A stretch of DNA of 64,000 bases from assembly GCF_021917145.1 (NCBI RefSeq), contig NC_061064.1, positions 4,073,203 through 4,137,202 on the forward strand, read 5' to 3'. The translations under genes and the position numbers were made by a program. Below are positions 51,301 to 62,066 of this stretch, piece by piece (the first letter of the stretch is position 1; every line of letters starts with the position of its first letter). A model generated the notes under the pieces. The model saw nothing but the letters and a program-made list of their open reading frames with translations. It had not been told where the DNA came from and did no database searches. This stretch comes from Hypomesus transpacificus (Eukaryota; Chordata; Actinopteri; Osmeriformes; Osmeridae).

Positions 51301-54300
51301 CATGCCTAGCACCAGCAGGTCTTCTTTGTACTTTAATGTTTGTAACTGGTGGTGATGAGCCTGGGGCGGGCTATGTGGTCTACTGTAGGTATGTTTGCTT
51401 GGTGTGTGTTCCTAATAAAGTATGTGTGAGGAGGTAGGAATGTAGGAAGGCAGAGTTAGGACAGGAATGAGGAAACAGGACTGTTTTGTTTTCCCACGCT
51501 ATATCTTAGTATCAGATATTCTCATCATGTTGTCAGTTGGTAAAACAACATTGTGATGTGTTTGCATATGAGTATCTTAAGGAGCCTTGAATCAGAGGGC
51601 ATTAACTCAACTGTTCCAACGAGGGTGCTGAAATAGGGTCATACCATCTGTGCCCTTTCCCTGACAAGAACCTTTCTGGGTGACATCAGAAAGGACAAGG
51701 TGTGCTGGAGTCAGAGGTGTCGGAGGGGCGCTGAAGCTCCGGATGTGGGCTAGCCAGCCTGTACCTGAAGAGCTTAGACGAGCCCATGGTAGGTGCACCA
51801 TGGTGGAGAAGGGCATCTCCACCGGAGGCTGGAGTGTCCTTCTCTTCCCTTTCAGGTCCTTCATTTGAACCTCCGGGGAAATTCAGAAAGTGCTTTGATA
51901 ATGGGGAAGCCATGTACGTGTAGTCTCCCTAGGCTTGTTGTCTAGCTGAGATGGATCAGAGAGTAAAGACAGTAAGGAACCGTGTTCCAGTACGCATCCT
52001 TATTTTAGTAAGGACAGTAAGCATCCTTATTTTAATTGCAGCACATGGGACAGTGTGACAAATGTATCCCATTAGTGTGCTGCAGGGGTCTAGGAATATG
52101 TGTAGAGTACCATGAGAAATTTGGCCTGACCTGATCATGGAATAGCTGAGAAATATATGGGTAGTGAATACAGCTCTAGCAGGAAGTCCTTTTTTCCATC
52201 TGTCATTATGATTCACGGCTCCAGCTGTCAGCCAGCGCTGCAGCTGAGCGCCTGGTTAGCACCTTTACTCTGCAGTGTCTATGGTAAGGAGACACAAAAT
52301 GGCTGCTCGGTCGCTCATCTGAAGTGTGGTATTCCCCTCGTCACATAACAACAAAACTTTGTTACTACTGGCGTGGAGATGTGTTTGGAGATCACCGCTG
52401 TGTGCTAAGAGCATGTCCCCTGTTGTACCAGCCTTTCCCATTGGTTCTTATTTAGACACTGTGGTCAGCGTGACAAGCTAGCAAAGCTGCAGCCCGTTGA
52501 TGCTAAATTGAGCCTGAAACAGCAGTCTTGACCAATTTTCTTTTCGGTTTTCACGCCCCGAGCAATCTTGAAGAGTGCTTTTTTTTCCCGCCTCTTTTCT
52601 ACTTTATTCGGTTTCTTTCCCGACTCACTCTCTTTCCCTACTCTCTCCCCAGAGAGCAGAGAGGCCTTCCTATGCTGTTTGAGGAGGGTATTGATTGTTC
52701 TGCTTCTCTGCTCAGACAGAATCAAAGAGAAGCTGGAATATTCTAGACGGTTCAGGCTTCAACCAGGGAGATGGAACCCTCCGGCATGCAGTGATTCTCC
52801 ATGCGAGAATCAGTTATCTCCTGCAGCAACACTGCCACCAATCAGAATCTCCCAGCCCCGCGTCTAGAAACCTCAGGGTAATGAGAGAGGCACACCAAGA
52901 AACACTGTGTGTGGAAATGACCGTAATTAAGCCAGCTAATCAAACGATGCGGGCTTTAGCGCGTGTGCTAATTATGCAGCGAGTTGGCTTCGTTGACCCT
53001 CTCGGCGTATCCAATCCACACACAGGGAGAAATGGAGATGGAGAGAAAGACAGAGAGAGGGAAATGAAATCTCATTCAAAAGTACTACACAATGACTTTA
53101 ATCTCTGGCTCTGTTATGTAAAACAGCAGAGGGATTACCAAGGATGGAGGATTTTTTCAATTTCACATGTGCTGATACAAGCCGTGTGCTAGCCCTCGGT
53201 GTGGTCAAACATAGCTCACACACGCACATTGAGTGTGAAAATTGTACGGTAATTGACGATCCTGTCTGTCTTGTGCCCGTCTTCTTGGGCAGGCTGTGGA
53301 GCTGCAGCCTCTCTCCCCCTAATTACAGGAAAGTCAGTGTGCATCTCTGTGTGCAAGCTTCCATGTGTGGGTTTGCGGCAACCCAGTGTGAATGTGAGTG
53401 TGAGAGTGCAAGTTTGCGAGATTGATTTAATTGGGTATCACTTCCCTGGATTCATTCATCCTGGACAGTGATGCTGAATTGCATTGGCCTCCATCGTGCT
53501 CCATGCCTGGTGGAATCCCCTGTCAGTGGTCCTCCCCCCTGGCCCCCCTCCAGCCCCCACCCATAAACCCTCTCCAGGGGGCCCCGGCCTCTCGATCTGC
53601 CACTGCTAGCCCACATAACCTGGATGCAGGCATCCCAGACAGGTTAGCGTCCCTAGAAGGAGACGACGACGATGTGAAAGAGAGCTTAACGCCACGATCT
53701 CGCGGCAGCCTCAGTGTGCCTCATCTAAAAGGCCTCGGCTTCGCTCCGCTGCCCTCCTCATCCTCCCCCTCCTCCATACGTTGGATGCGTTCGCTCATAC
53801 GAGCAGGCAGAGCAGCTTCGAGCTGCATCCATTATGGATGAGCTATATGTCCTGTCTGCTCTAGAGAACGTCCCCAGCGCCATGAAATATTGAACGCTCA
53901 TTGGCTGGATGAGACGCGCGGTACACGGGCGCTCAGGGTGCTCGCGGGGCCTGTAGCGGCCGGCTGCGTTTCCCGCTCCTTACGCGAGTCACTCACACGC
54001 TCATGTTGTTTGCAGTGAGAGAGTCAACAGCAGAGGTACACAGACAGACAGGCCAAGAGTGTGTGTGTGTGGGGCGAGGGGCGACGCGCTGTGACTCAGG
54101 TGTTTGACCAAGCTTGTGGCGGTGAATATGCATAGAGGGATTATGCTGGAAAAGAGCCTGCTTCTTCTTCATGACAGCTACTGTTTCAGCCTGGGCCCCA
54201 GACGGTTAGGAGTAGACGGGGTTCTGGAGTGTCAACAGAGCTCTGGAACCCTGGGCTGCCTCCAGCCAGCCGCAGTGAGGTCATGCTTATTCGAGGTGTA

Positions 54301-54754
54301 GCGACTGATCTGGTATGAACCCGCAAGGCAAGATTAGAACTGTCTCATGGGACGGTATTAGACGTTCAGATCACCACACCTCGCACACGCACAAAGGCTT
54401 GCACAGATACCGGAGCCCATCCCTTGTGCACGCTTGTAAAAACTCTCACTCACTCACCCTCCCTGCACACACACACACACCCCGACACGCATTCACTCTC
54501 TGCTTCTCAGACATCTGCTGTGTGTTTCTTCTCCGTGTGGTGGAGAGAGGAAGTGGGATGGAAAAAGAGTCCCCCCCGCCCGTCGGAGCAGAGTGGCGCG
54601 GCCCAAAGGGAGGAGAGCCGACGGTCAGGAGCCCTGCGGCCGCAGGCGGACATATTTGTGGTCAGCCTTTCCTCCGCTGCAGGATCAGTTCACTGTGGTC
54701 CAGGCTTCCCCCGTGCTCACAGGGCCTGAGAGGGGCACACACACATAGACACAA

Positions 54755-54815
<61 letters not shown>

Positions 54816-57800
54816 CCCATATACACACACTCTCTCTCTCTCTCTCTCCGATTCCCAGCCATGTACACAGCTTCTAGGGGACACATGAAAGGGCAGAACC
54901 CTGTAGAGGACCAGAGAGCGCTCTGTCACACTGGGTCAAATGAAGGACTTCCAGAGTTCCCAGAGCAGCCAAGTGAGAAAGGGGAGGGCAGAGATGCTAC
55001 TACCTGGACTAGCGCTACACACAGGATAGAAACAGGCCCTGCTTGACCCGGTGAAGGCAGTCTCTCCTGTCGTACTTGCCTGTCTTCCTCCCCACGCCTC
55101 TCCATGCTATATGGGACACTTCCCTCCCTCCCTCTTCCTAGCCTAGTTTCAGAGAGCAGAAATAGAAACTGGGGGCCGGAGATCCATGAATCCCTGGTGG
55201 GGACTGGAAAATGAAGTCTGTCCTATCCTGACTGATGGGATGAATTATGTGTGCGTGGGTGTGTGGGTGTGTGGGTGTGTGTGTGTGTGTGTACTCGCGC
55301 GGGTTTAGTCTCGGGAGACCTATGCGGGCGGTGAGTCATAGCACAACAAACGCTGGTCTGACAAAATTGCATACAATATCCTACTTCGAAAATCTCATCT
55401 GGATTACACTATTACACAATATTGGTTCGGTTAAAGCTGTGTGGGTGAACCCGTGAGCTTCCCAAGCAGATTGATCTTCACGGGCCTACCCGCCTCCAAT
55501 AAACAAGCTAGAAACCCAACACTGTGAAGAAGCAGTCACAGACTTATGACTGGAATATTCCTCCTGGTTCCTCTGTGTCAGCCTGCTCCAGAAGACAACA
55601 GGGACATTGGCCCGTTCCCAGATGCCTGACTGGTGCTCCTCCCCCTCCCTTCTCCCTCTGGGTCCGGCCGTCTAACCTCGGTGCAGAGCAAAGTTTCATA
55701 CCATAGAAAACGGATTGACCATTCAAGCGTGATGGTGTAGTGTGGTGCATGTGGTCGGTCTGTGTATGCTCTCATAAAGCAGCATTGACAGGAGAGGCCA
55801 TGAAGGCTCTCTTTATGAGAGCTCTGAATAGGTGTCAGCTCCAGTGCTGCCCTGCACCCCGGCTGCCCCAGCACACACACACACACACACTAAAACAACA
55901 CTGCAGGGCTATGTCAGTGAGTCCCACTGGCACTGTGACACTCGCAAAGAAACCGCCACTGTGTAGGTCTGCCATCGAAAAGGGGGACTTGATAGCTGTA
56001 TATTCCAATGCGCCGCCAGAGAGTCTATTTTGCGACGACTGAAAATGGAGTCGTTCCGACATCTCCCACGCAGAGCGAAATGAAGAGGCTCCATTCGAGC
56101 ACTCTTGTGTTTTGTGTCGGTCGTTCCGCTGGCGTGTCGTCGTCGAGGTACCTGGGGAAAGCGTGGCCTACAAAGAAGCTTTTAGACTGCGCTACTGTGG
56201 TACAGCCACAGGCGCTCATTAGCATCAGACTTGTGTGTGTGTGTGCATGTGTGTCACCTGTGTATGACCTTATTATAGACCTTATGGATGTTGTGTTGTC
56301 AGGCATTCCTGTCGTGCTCCAGTGTCTCACTGGCACACTACATCAGACAGAGCAGCACCGAGGCCAGAGGCTGGAGCAGCTCGTTCAGCTGTTTAATTCA
56401 GAGGTCAATTAAATGCCCCCTACAATACACTGAGATCATGACCGCAAGCCCCAAATATACTTGAGCTGGGTCAATCGTGTTTTCAAATATTTCGGAGGTA
56501 TTTCGAAAACCTACTTCACCTACTGACACCTTGAAGTGTTCTACTCGGATTAGGGTTGGGAGAGAAATAAAACTCATCAAATAGAAGAGGTCCGGAAAGT
56601 GAGAGCACAGAAGAAAAGAGAGGAGGAGGAAGGAAGGGGAAAGTAGAGGATAGAGGAGAGAGGAGAGGAGGAGAAAGGGGGAGGGTAGGAGAAGCAGATC
56701 AGAGGAGAAAGGAGAGGAGAGGATGAGAGAAGGTGTGCAGAGGCTTTTGATGTGAAGTCTCCAGGATTACACAGGCTGACATCCTCCGCCGTCTCGACCT
56801 TTCCTCCTTCTGTGCCCACACGGCGTTTCCATGGCAATGCAGCCCCGGCGGCGGCACCAAGGCGGGCGATGGGGCTGTGTGCATGGTACCTTCATCTCAT
56901 ACGTCACCCTGGGACCAGGTCCTGTTTTACAGACAACTAGTCATGAAATACACTCATGTCGTCAGCTGTTTGGTTCACACCATCCAGACCGTAGCTATGC
57001 TAAACTGAGATACTACAGAGTGGGCGGAAAAGGACGGACAGACAAAGAGATAGGGAGACGGAGAGGAAAAAGAGAGAAATTGAGACAGACACAGACAGAG
57101 AGAGAGAGAGAGAAAGACAGTGACAGAGAGACAGAAATAGAGAGAAAGACAGTGGCAGAAAGGCAGACAGAGACAGAGAGACAGATGGAAAGAGAGAGAT
57201 AGAGAGAGAAAGAGAGAGAGAGCAAAAGAGAGAGAGAGCAAAAGAGACAGACAGAGAAGGAGTGAGTGAGTGAGTGAATGAGTGAGTGAGTGAGTGAGTG
57301 AGAAGGGAGATTTGTCATAGAAAGGGAGAGGGGGGAGCTTAAGTGGGAGGAAAAGAACAGATCTGATCGAGGGGCCAAACCTCCATGTGGAGTCTGAGTT
57401 GCAGGGAAGGCACTCTCAGTGGGTGGAGATGGCAGGGCTGATATGCCACCTCACCAACACAGAACAAGCTGCTTCCAGTAATCTCTCCGGTTAACACAGT
57501 GTGGCTCACAACACAAATCACTACACCTGCTCTTTACACTGCAACACTGGGACCCAAGGCCCTGGTGTCCTCATCTAATCCGATGGACTGTGTGCAACTG
57601 TGTGTCTCTGTGTGTTTCCTGCCTCTCCTGTTCACCTCCAATCAGGGACGTGGTGTGGTACGATAGGACGGGGGGGTGGACGTATGGGTGGGCGGGGTTG
57701 GTGCGAGGGGGGGGGGGGGGCTATTTGGTAATTGTCCGGTGAGTGTGAGTGGGTGTGGCATGACCAGGTGCTGACTCCACTGGTGAGGGACGCTCCACCA

Positions 57801-57843
57801 TCTGGCACAGGGATCCCCCTCCCAGCGGGCACACCGTGTGTGT

Positions 57844-57879
<36 letters not shown>

Positions 57880-59918
57880 TTGTGTGTGTTTACAGTTCCA
57901 CCAGGCTAATTAGAGCACAGCCTAAGCAAAGTGACAGCTCGGTCTCAGTGGCAATGTTTGACCAACTCGACAGGAAGAATCTCGTCTGGCTCCTGCAGCC
58001 GATCTGTCTGTCTGGTACAAGAATAGAGTGTCAGGCCAGTGTGTGTGCTTGTGTGTCTGCGTGTGTGTGCTTGTGTGTCTGTGTGTGTGTGTAAACGTGC
58101 GTGTGTGTGTGTGTAAACGTGCGTGCTGAGTGTGTGCATGCGTGCGTGTCGGTGAGGACAAAACAAAGCGTTTCTCATTCAAATTCGCCCCCCCGACGAA
58201 GCGCTATTCTTGGTTACAGCTGGACCATGGTTGCAACATGACGGTGCTTACTTGTAATTCTGAAGCGTGGAGGTGCTGAAGCGGACGGGATGTTGTGGTG
58301 GAGGAGGAGGAGGAGGAGGAATGCTGGTCGGAGTGAGAGAATGTGAGCAGGTGTGGTGTCTCGGGTGACAGGAATCTGACATATGCCCCGACTGAGACTC
58401 CAACCTGCACCTGCCCCAGTCCACTTCTCTTTGAAACACATCTCGAGCAAATGGAGTCAGCGAAAATGGGCCTGGGCCCGTGACAGTAATAAAGCCATTC
58501 GGCTAAGTGCCTTCTTTGTCACTTTCCTAATGACTTAAGCTATCTATCTCTGCTTCAGACTAAATGACTTGGGTAACAAGATCGTTGTCAGGGGTACTTG
58601 TCAAAACATGCAACATTCTAGTGGAGTTTTGGAGAGTCTACTTTCATTGTAGGAGAGGAGAGGTCAGGAGAGGAGGGGAGAGGAGATCTGAGGAGAGGAG
58701 TGTAGTTGAGGTCTGTGGAGCACAGCTCCAGATTCTGCTGTTGTTTGGATTGTTGAAGGATGCAGCCTCTCCATATTCATGAGGACTGTGCTGTAATCCC
58801 ATCGACTGAGCTGTCCGTCCCACCGACAGGACCTAAACACACAGCACCACTGCCCCGAAGGAGAGCCTCCGAAGATGGGGAGGAAAGAGAGCAAAGAAGG
58901 CTTCTTTAAAGATTCCGTTTCAAAGGCGTGCGGTAGAATTCTTTCGACAGACATTGCTGTTTCTTCACCCCTCCCACTGGAACCTGTCATGAGACAAGTC
59001 TTTCCCAGCCTCGAATCCTCGCTCCCGGATTCTCTCTGTTTTCATCTCACTGTTTATGACATGTGTCATGTCCTCTAGATCCTTCGCTGGCGTTTCGGGA
59101 GGATGTAGCCATGTTTGACTACTTTTCCTGCCCTCACATGGGACTCTCTCGGCGTTCGCTGCCGAGATTCGAGACGGCTTTTTAGTGTAGATGATGACAG
59201 AACATTCAGCTGTCTTACATATCTGCTGCCAGCCTAAACCACCAAATGCCACGGAGCTCATTAAGTTCTCAGTACAGTTCCCAGCGTGTGACCTTCTCTC
59301 AGGAATCTCCCCTCCGTGGTGACAGAGCTGTCCTCTGGTTACAGAAGCACACAGCAGCACACAAAGCAGTCACATCAAAGCCCCATTCCGAAGGCGCGGG
59401 GGAAGCGCACCTTTTGCATCGCCTCTCTGAGTGACGTCTTAATTGGCGTTGTGGCGCAAAACCTTACCTCAAATATCTGCCCTGCTCATGGTATCATGTG
59501 ATGAACCAGAATGGCACGTATGAACTAATGCTGCCACTCCTATAGGAGGGGGGGGGGGGGGGTGTTTGTGTTCGGTGGTTGTTTCGGGAAAAGGAAGACA
59601 GACTGGCTCGAGGCTAGGAGTTGACAGAAAGAAATGGAGAACTGAAACTAGAAAGGCCTTAAAACCCTGCAGCGCTCTCTGGATCTCTAAGCTGTATGCC
59701 AGCCAAGAGAGCACTTACCAGCCGACACGAGGCCCTTCTGAGTGCGTTAAGGGCGATGATGAGTCTGCACACGGAAGCACCATATTAATGGATCTCCATA
59801 TAGCCCTGTGTGATTTGACCATCATACTATCATTCAAACTGAGCTGATTGTTTAAACATTGTTGATTATGATCATAATAGCGACCACAACATCATAAACC
59901 ACAACAATAACATCCACC

Positions 59919-59965
<47 letters not shown>

Positions 59966-60041
59966 CTATGTGCAGGTGTTATTCTTGACATCCAGAAACA
60001 CTTTGACGTTACTGACAGCGGAGCTGGCTTGTTGCAAACAG
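42155..60041 (+). CDS. spns2: spns2, Spinster homolog 2 (sphingosine-1-phosphate exporter), exons 1-2 only (partial)
   Basis: Exon 1 is 42155-42386 and exon 2 is 59976-60041; both junctions are GT-AG and the phase (1) matches. Together they code for the first 99 residues: an acidic and serine-rich cytosolic N-terminus, then TM1 ILSFGNVLNYMDRYTVAG (D72, R73), then GVILDIQKHFDVTDSGAGLL. Residues 17-25 (DEVHTLSGS) are almost the same as human SPNS2 (DEVQTLSGS), which separates it from spns1 and spns3. Spns2 exports sphingosine-1-phosphate; in zebrafish its loss gives two hearts (cardia bifida), and in mammals it controls lymphocyte egress. Exon 3 (expected VFICSF...GYLGDR) is not found before 64000, so the gene continues to the right. 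Intron 1 is 17.6 kb, far larger than the matching 91-bp spns3 intron. Confidence 0.92.
45282..45372. repeat. CT microsatellite, about 90 bp
   Basis: Pure TC dinucleotides, about 45 copies, in spns2 intron 1. It is preceded by a C/T-rich stretch (45187-45265). Confidence 0.95.
45757..45840. repeat. Imperfect CA microsatellite
   Basis: CA dinucleotides interrupted by CATACA, AAACAC and CGCACG, in spns2 intron 1. Confidence 0.9.
46637..46689. repeat. Short GGGCT-type tandem repeat
   Basis: About five units of roughly 10 bp such as GCTGGGCTAG and AGTGGGCTAA, in spns2 intron 1. Confidence 0.6.
48300..48368. repeat. CT microsatellite, about 68 bp
   Basis: Pure TC dinucleotide run in spns2 intron 1. 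Confidence 0.95.
49161..49337 (-). mobile_element. spns2: tRNA-derived SINE, same family, in spns2 intron 1
   Basis: Third full-length copy, also minus strand. The B box is GGTTCGATTGCC, with about 10 bp missing next to it compared with the other copies. The A-box-like part (TGGCTGAGCGG) is intact. The tail lacks the TGACTAAA segment found in the other two copies. Confidence 0.75.
51240..51302. repeat. Imperfect CA microsatellite
   Basis: CACA with CCACA and GACACA interruptions, in spns2 intron 1. Confidence 0.85.
54758..54849. repeat. CT microsatellite with an interruption
   Basis: A CT run 54758-54812, a short ACACAC spacer, then a second CT run to 54849, in spns2 intron 1. Confidence 0.9.
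57071..57302. repeat. GAGACAGA / GAGT purine-rich tandem tract
   Basis: GAGA and GACAGA motifs are followed by about ten GAGT tetranucleotides (57261-57302), in spns2 intron 1. Confidence 0.85.
57836..58145. repeat. Two clustered GT microsatellites
   Basis: A pure GT run near 57840-57880 and an imperfect GTGTGYKTGT tract at 58040-58145, in spns2 intron 1. Confidence 0.85.
59918..59961. repeat. spns2: CT microsatellite at the spns2 exon 2 acceptor
   Basis: A CT run in the sense orientation, followed by CTCTTCTATGTGCAG and exon 2 (59976). It forms the polypyrimidine tract. Confidence 0.9.
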
Positions 60042-61724
60042 GTAAGTCTCTCTCCATCCCATAATTACATCTGTAACACCCTCTGGGTCCAGATCTTTGG
60101 TTGTCCTCCCTTCTGTGGACAGGCCCATTACCTGAGTACGCTAAGCCTCTCTCAGCCCCACAGATTGGGATGACAATGGGATGAAAGCCCTGGGCTTAGG
60201 CCTCTGTCTCCCCACCTCCACCAGTCCTGAAGCTGGGTAATGAACTGTACCTAAACCGCAGAGTCAACAAACGATGCACAGCAAATAATATGCAAATACG
60301 AGTTTCGACTGCATACTTTAATGTCTTCACCTACAACTGAGGTCTAGCATGCTGGCAGTTTGACAAGGAGGCGGGTATGCAGATACACAGGCAGACATGA
60401 AGACAGACAGGCAGGCAGAAAGAGAGACCGTGAGGCAGACAGACAGGCAGGCAGGCATCCAGGGTAGGGTAGTGAGGGTCAGTGGGAGGGTCTGGGCAGG
60501 GCTTCCTGCTCCACTCGGGCCCAAAATAAATCTACCTTTTGTGAGGGAGTGTCCCTATGAAGAGATCTTATTGGATGGCAGACACACACACACACACACA
60601 CACAAACAGTGTGGTATTTACAAAATTGGGGAGCTGGTTAGGGGACTGATGGAAAAAAAGACAGGTTTTAAAGTGTTACCTTTTTTACTATTCTTTTTTT
60701 AAGAAGAATAATACAACTACCATGGCCAAATTGAATAAAGCTGTAATGGAAGAAACGTTCTTTAAAAGATGACACTTTAATGAAATCGCTTGGATTTTGA
60801 ATGAACGACTCCAATTTATTATACAGTAGTTAACCATTCTAATGATAGTTTCTTTATTTTCCATTCCATCATATATACGGAGGCTATTTCATATTTCTGT
60901 GTAGAGTTTATCAGCTCTTCATGGAGGGAATTTATCTCCCTGAGAATGTTTGCCTAAAAGGTGGAAGGAATCTAACTGTGGTATAATATGTAAACTGTGG
61001 CCCTATGATGTCACTGTGTTGGGAGTGACAGGTGAGAATTCTCCCAGAGATGTTTTCACTCCATTACAGAGGCTCTCTCATGCTTCCACCTCGCATCACA
61101 AGGCTTTGACCTTTTTCACATCCCGCCCATGCACACAGCCATCGTTACCCAGCAGTAATGTGTGAAATCAGCCCTTGCATATTTAAGTCTAGCTCCAGCA
61201 GAAAATGGGGGAGAAAGTGCATGGTATTAGTTTAGAATCAGTAGGGGGGCTGGCATTTGAGGGGGCACACTGACCTTTTGCAGGGGATAGCTGTTCTGCC
61301 CAGGCACATTTAGCAGGTCTCTCCTTCCCGAACCCTGAATTCATCGGACCCATCGAAAATGCTTCCAAAGGCCACATATCCTAAATGTCTGCAGTTGTTG
61401 CTGTGGTTCAGAAAAGAGGTTGCGTTTGTTTTTCTTGTGCACTGAGCTAGGTACACAAAACACCTTCATGCATCTCCCACCCTGCCTCCAACACACACGC
61501 ACGCACACACGCACCCACACACACCCACACACACGTGCACACACACACACACACAGTTGGGGGAGTGGCAGGTACAGTTGCTCTACCCCCTGCCCCCTGT
61601 CTGCTGATGCAGACCAGCGAGAAACAGCAGTTCAGGTTTGTCTCTCTGAGGCACCTATACCATGTCCTACCATGTCCTGTGCTGTTTTAGGCTGTCCCCC
61701 CCCCCCCCCCGTCTGAGGCAGCCC

Positions 61725-62066
61725 TGTCCTCCCCTGTCCTGTCCTCCTTTGTCCTGTCCTGTCCTCCCCTGTCCTCCCCTGTCCTGTCCTCCCCTGTCTT
61801 CCCCTGTCCTCCCCTGTCCTGTCCTCCCCTGTCCTCCCCTGTCCTGTCCTCCCCTGTCTTCCCCTGTCCTCCCCTGTCCTGTCCTCCCCTGTCCTCCCCT
61901 GTCCTGTCCTCCCCTGTCCTCCCCTGTCCTGTCCTGTCTTCCCCTGTCCTGTCCTGTCCTGTCCTCCCCTGTCCTCCCCTGTCCTGTCCTGTCCTCCCCT
62001 GTCCTCCCCTGTCCTGTCCTGTCCTCCCCTGTCCTGTCCTCCTTTGTCCTGTCCTGTCCTGTCCTG
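61725..62066. repeat. CTGTCC / TCCCC minisatellite, about 340 bp
   Basis: Made almost only of the blocks CCTGT and CCTCC(CC)TGT, grouped into higher-order units of 10, 15 and 20 bp. Two near-identical stretches of about 60 bp (starting near 61785 and 61845) show recent duplication. It lies in spns2 intron 2. Confidence 0.9.

Larger units (their letters stand above)
42387..59975 (+). other. spns2: spns2 intron 1 (17.6 kb): microsatellites, one SINE, candidate regulatory patches
   Basis: No exon with protein similarity was found. AT-rich sequence (42390-44400) gives way to microsatellite-rich sequence. It contains CT runs (45282-45372, 48300-48368, 54758-54812), CA/GT runs (45757-45840, 51240-51302, 57840-57880, 58040-58145), GA/GAGT tracts (57071-57302), a SINE (49161-49337), a CpG-rich patch (about 53690-54030), a homeodomain-motif patch (52920-53000) and an RFX X-box-like palindrome (56825-56838). 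The long ORFs here mostly run through simple repeats. Confidence 0.7.

Noticed and set aside
53431..53841. 136-codon plus-strand ORF in the CpG-rich patch
   Set aside because: Low-complexity P/S-rich product with no recognised domain. Kept only as part of the alternative-promoter idea.
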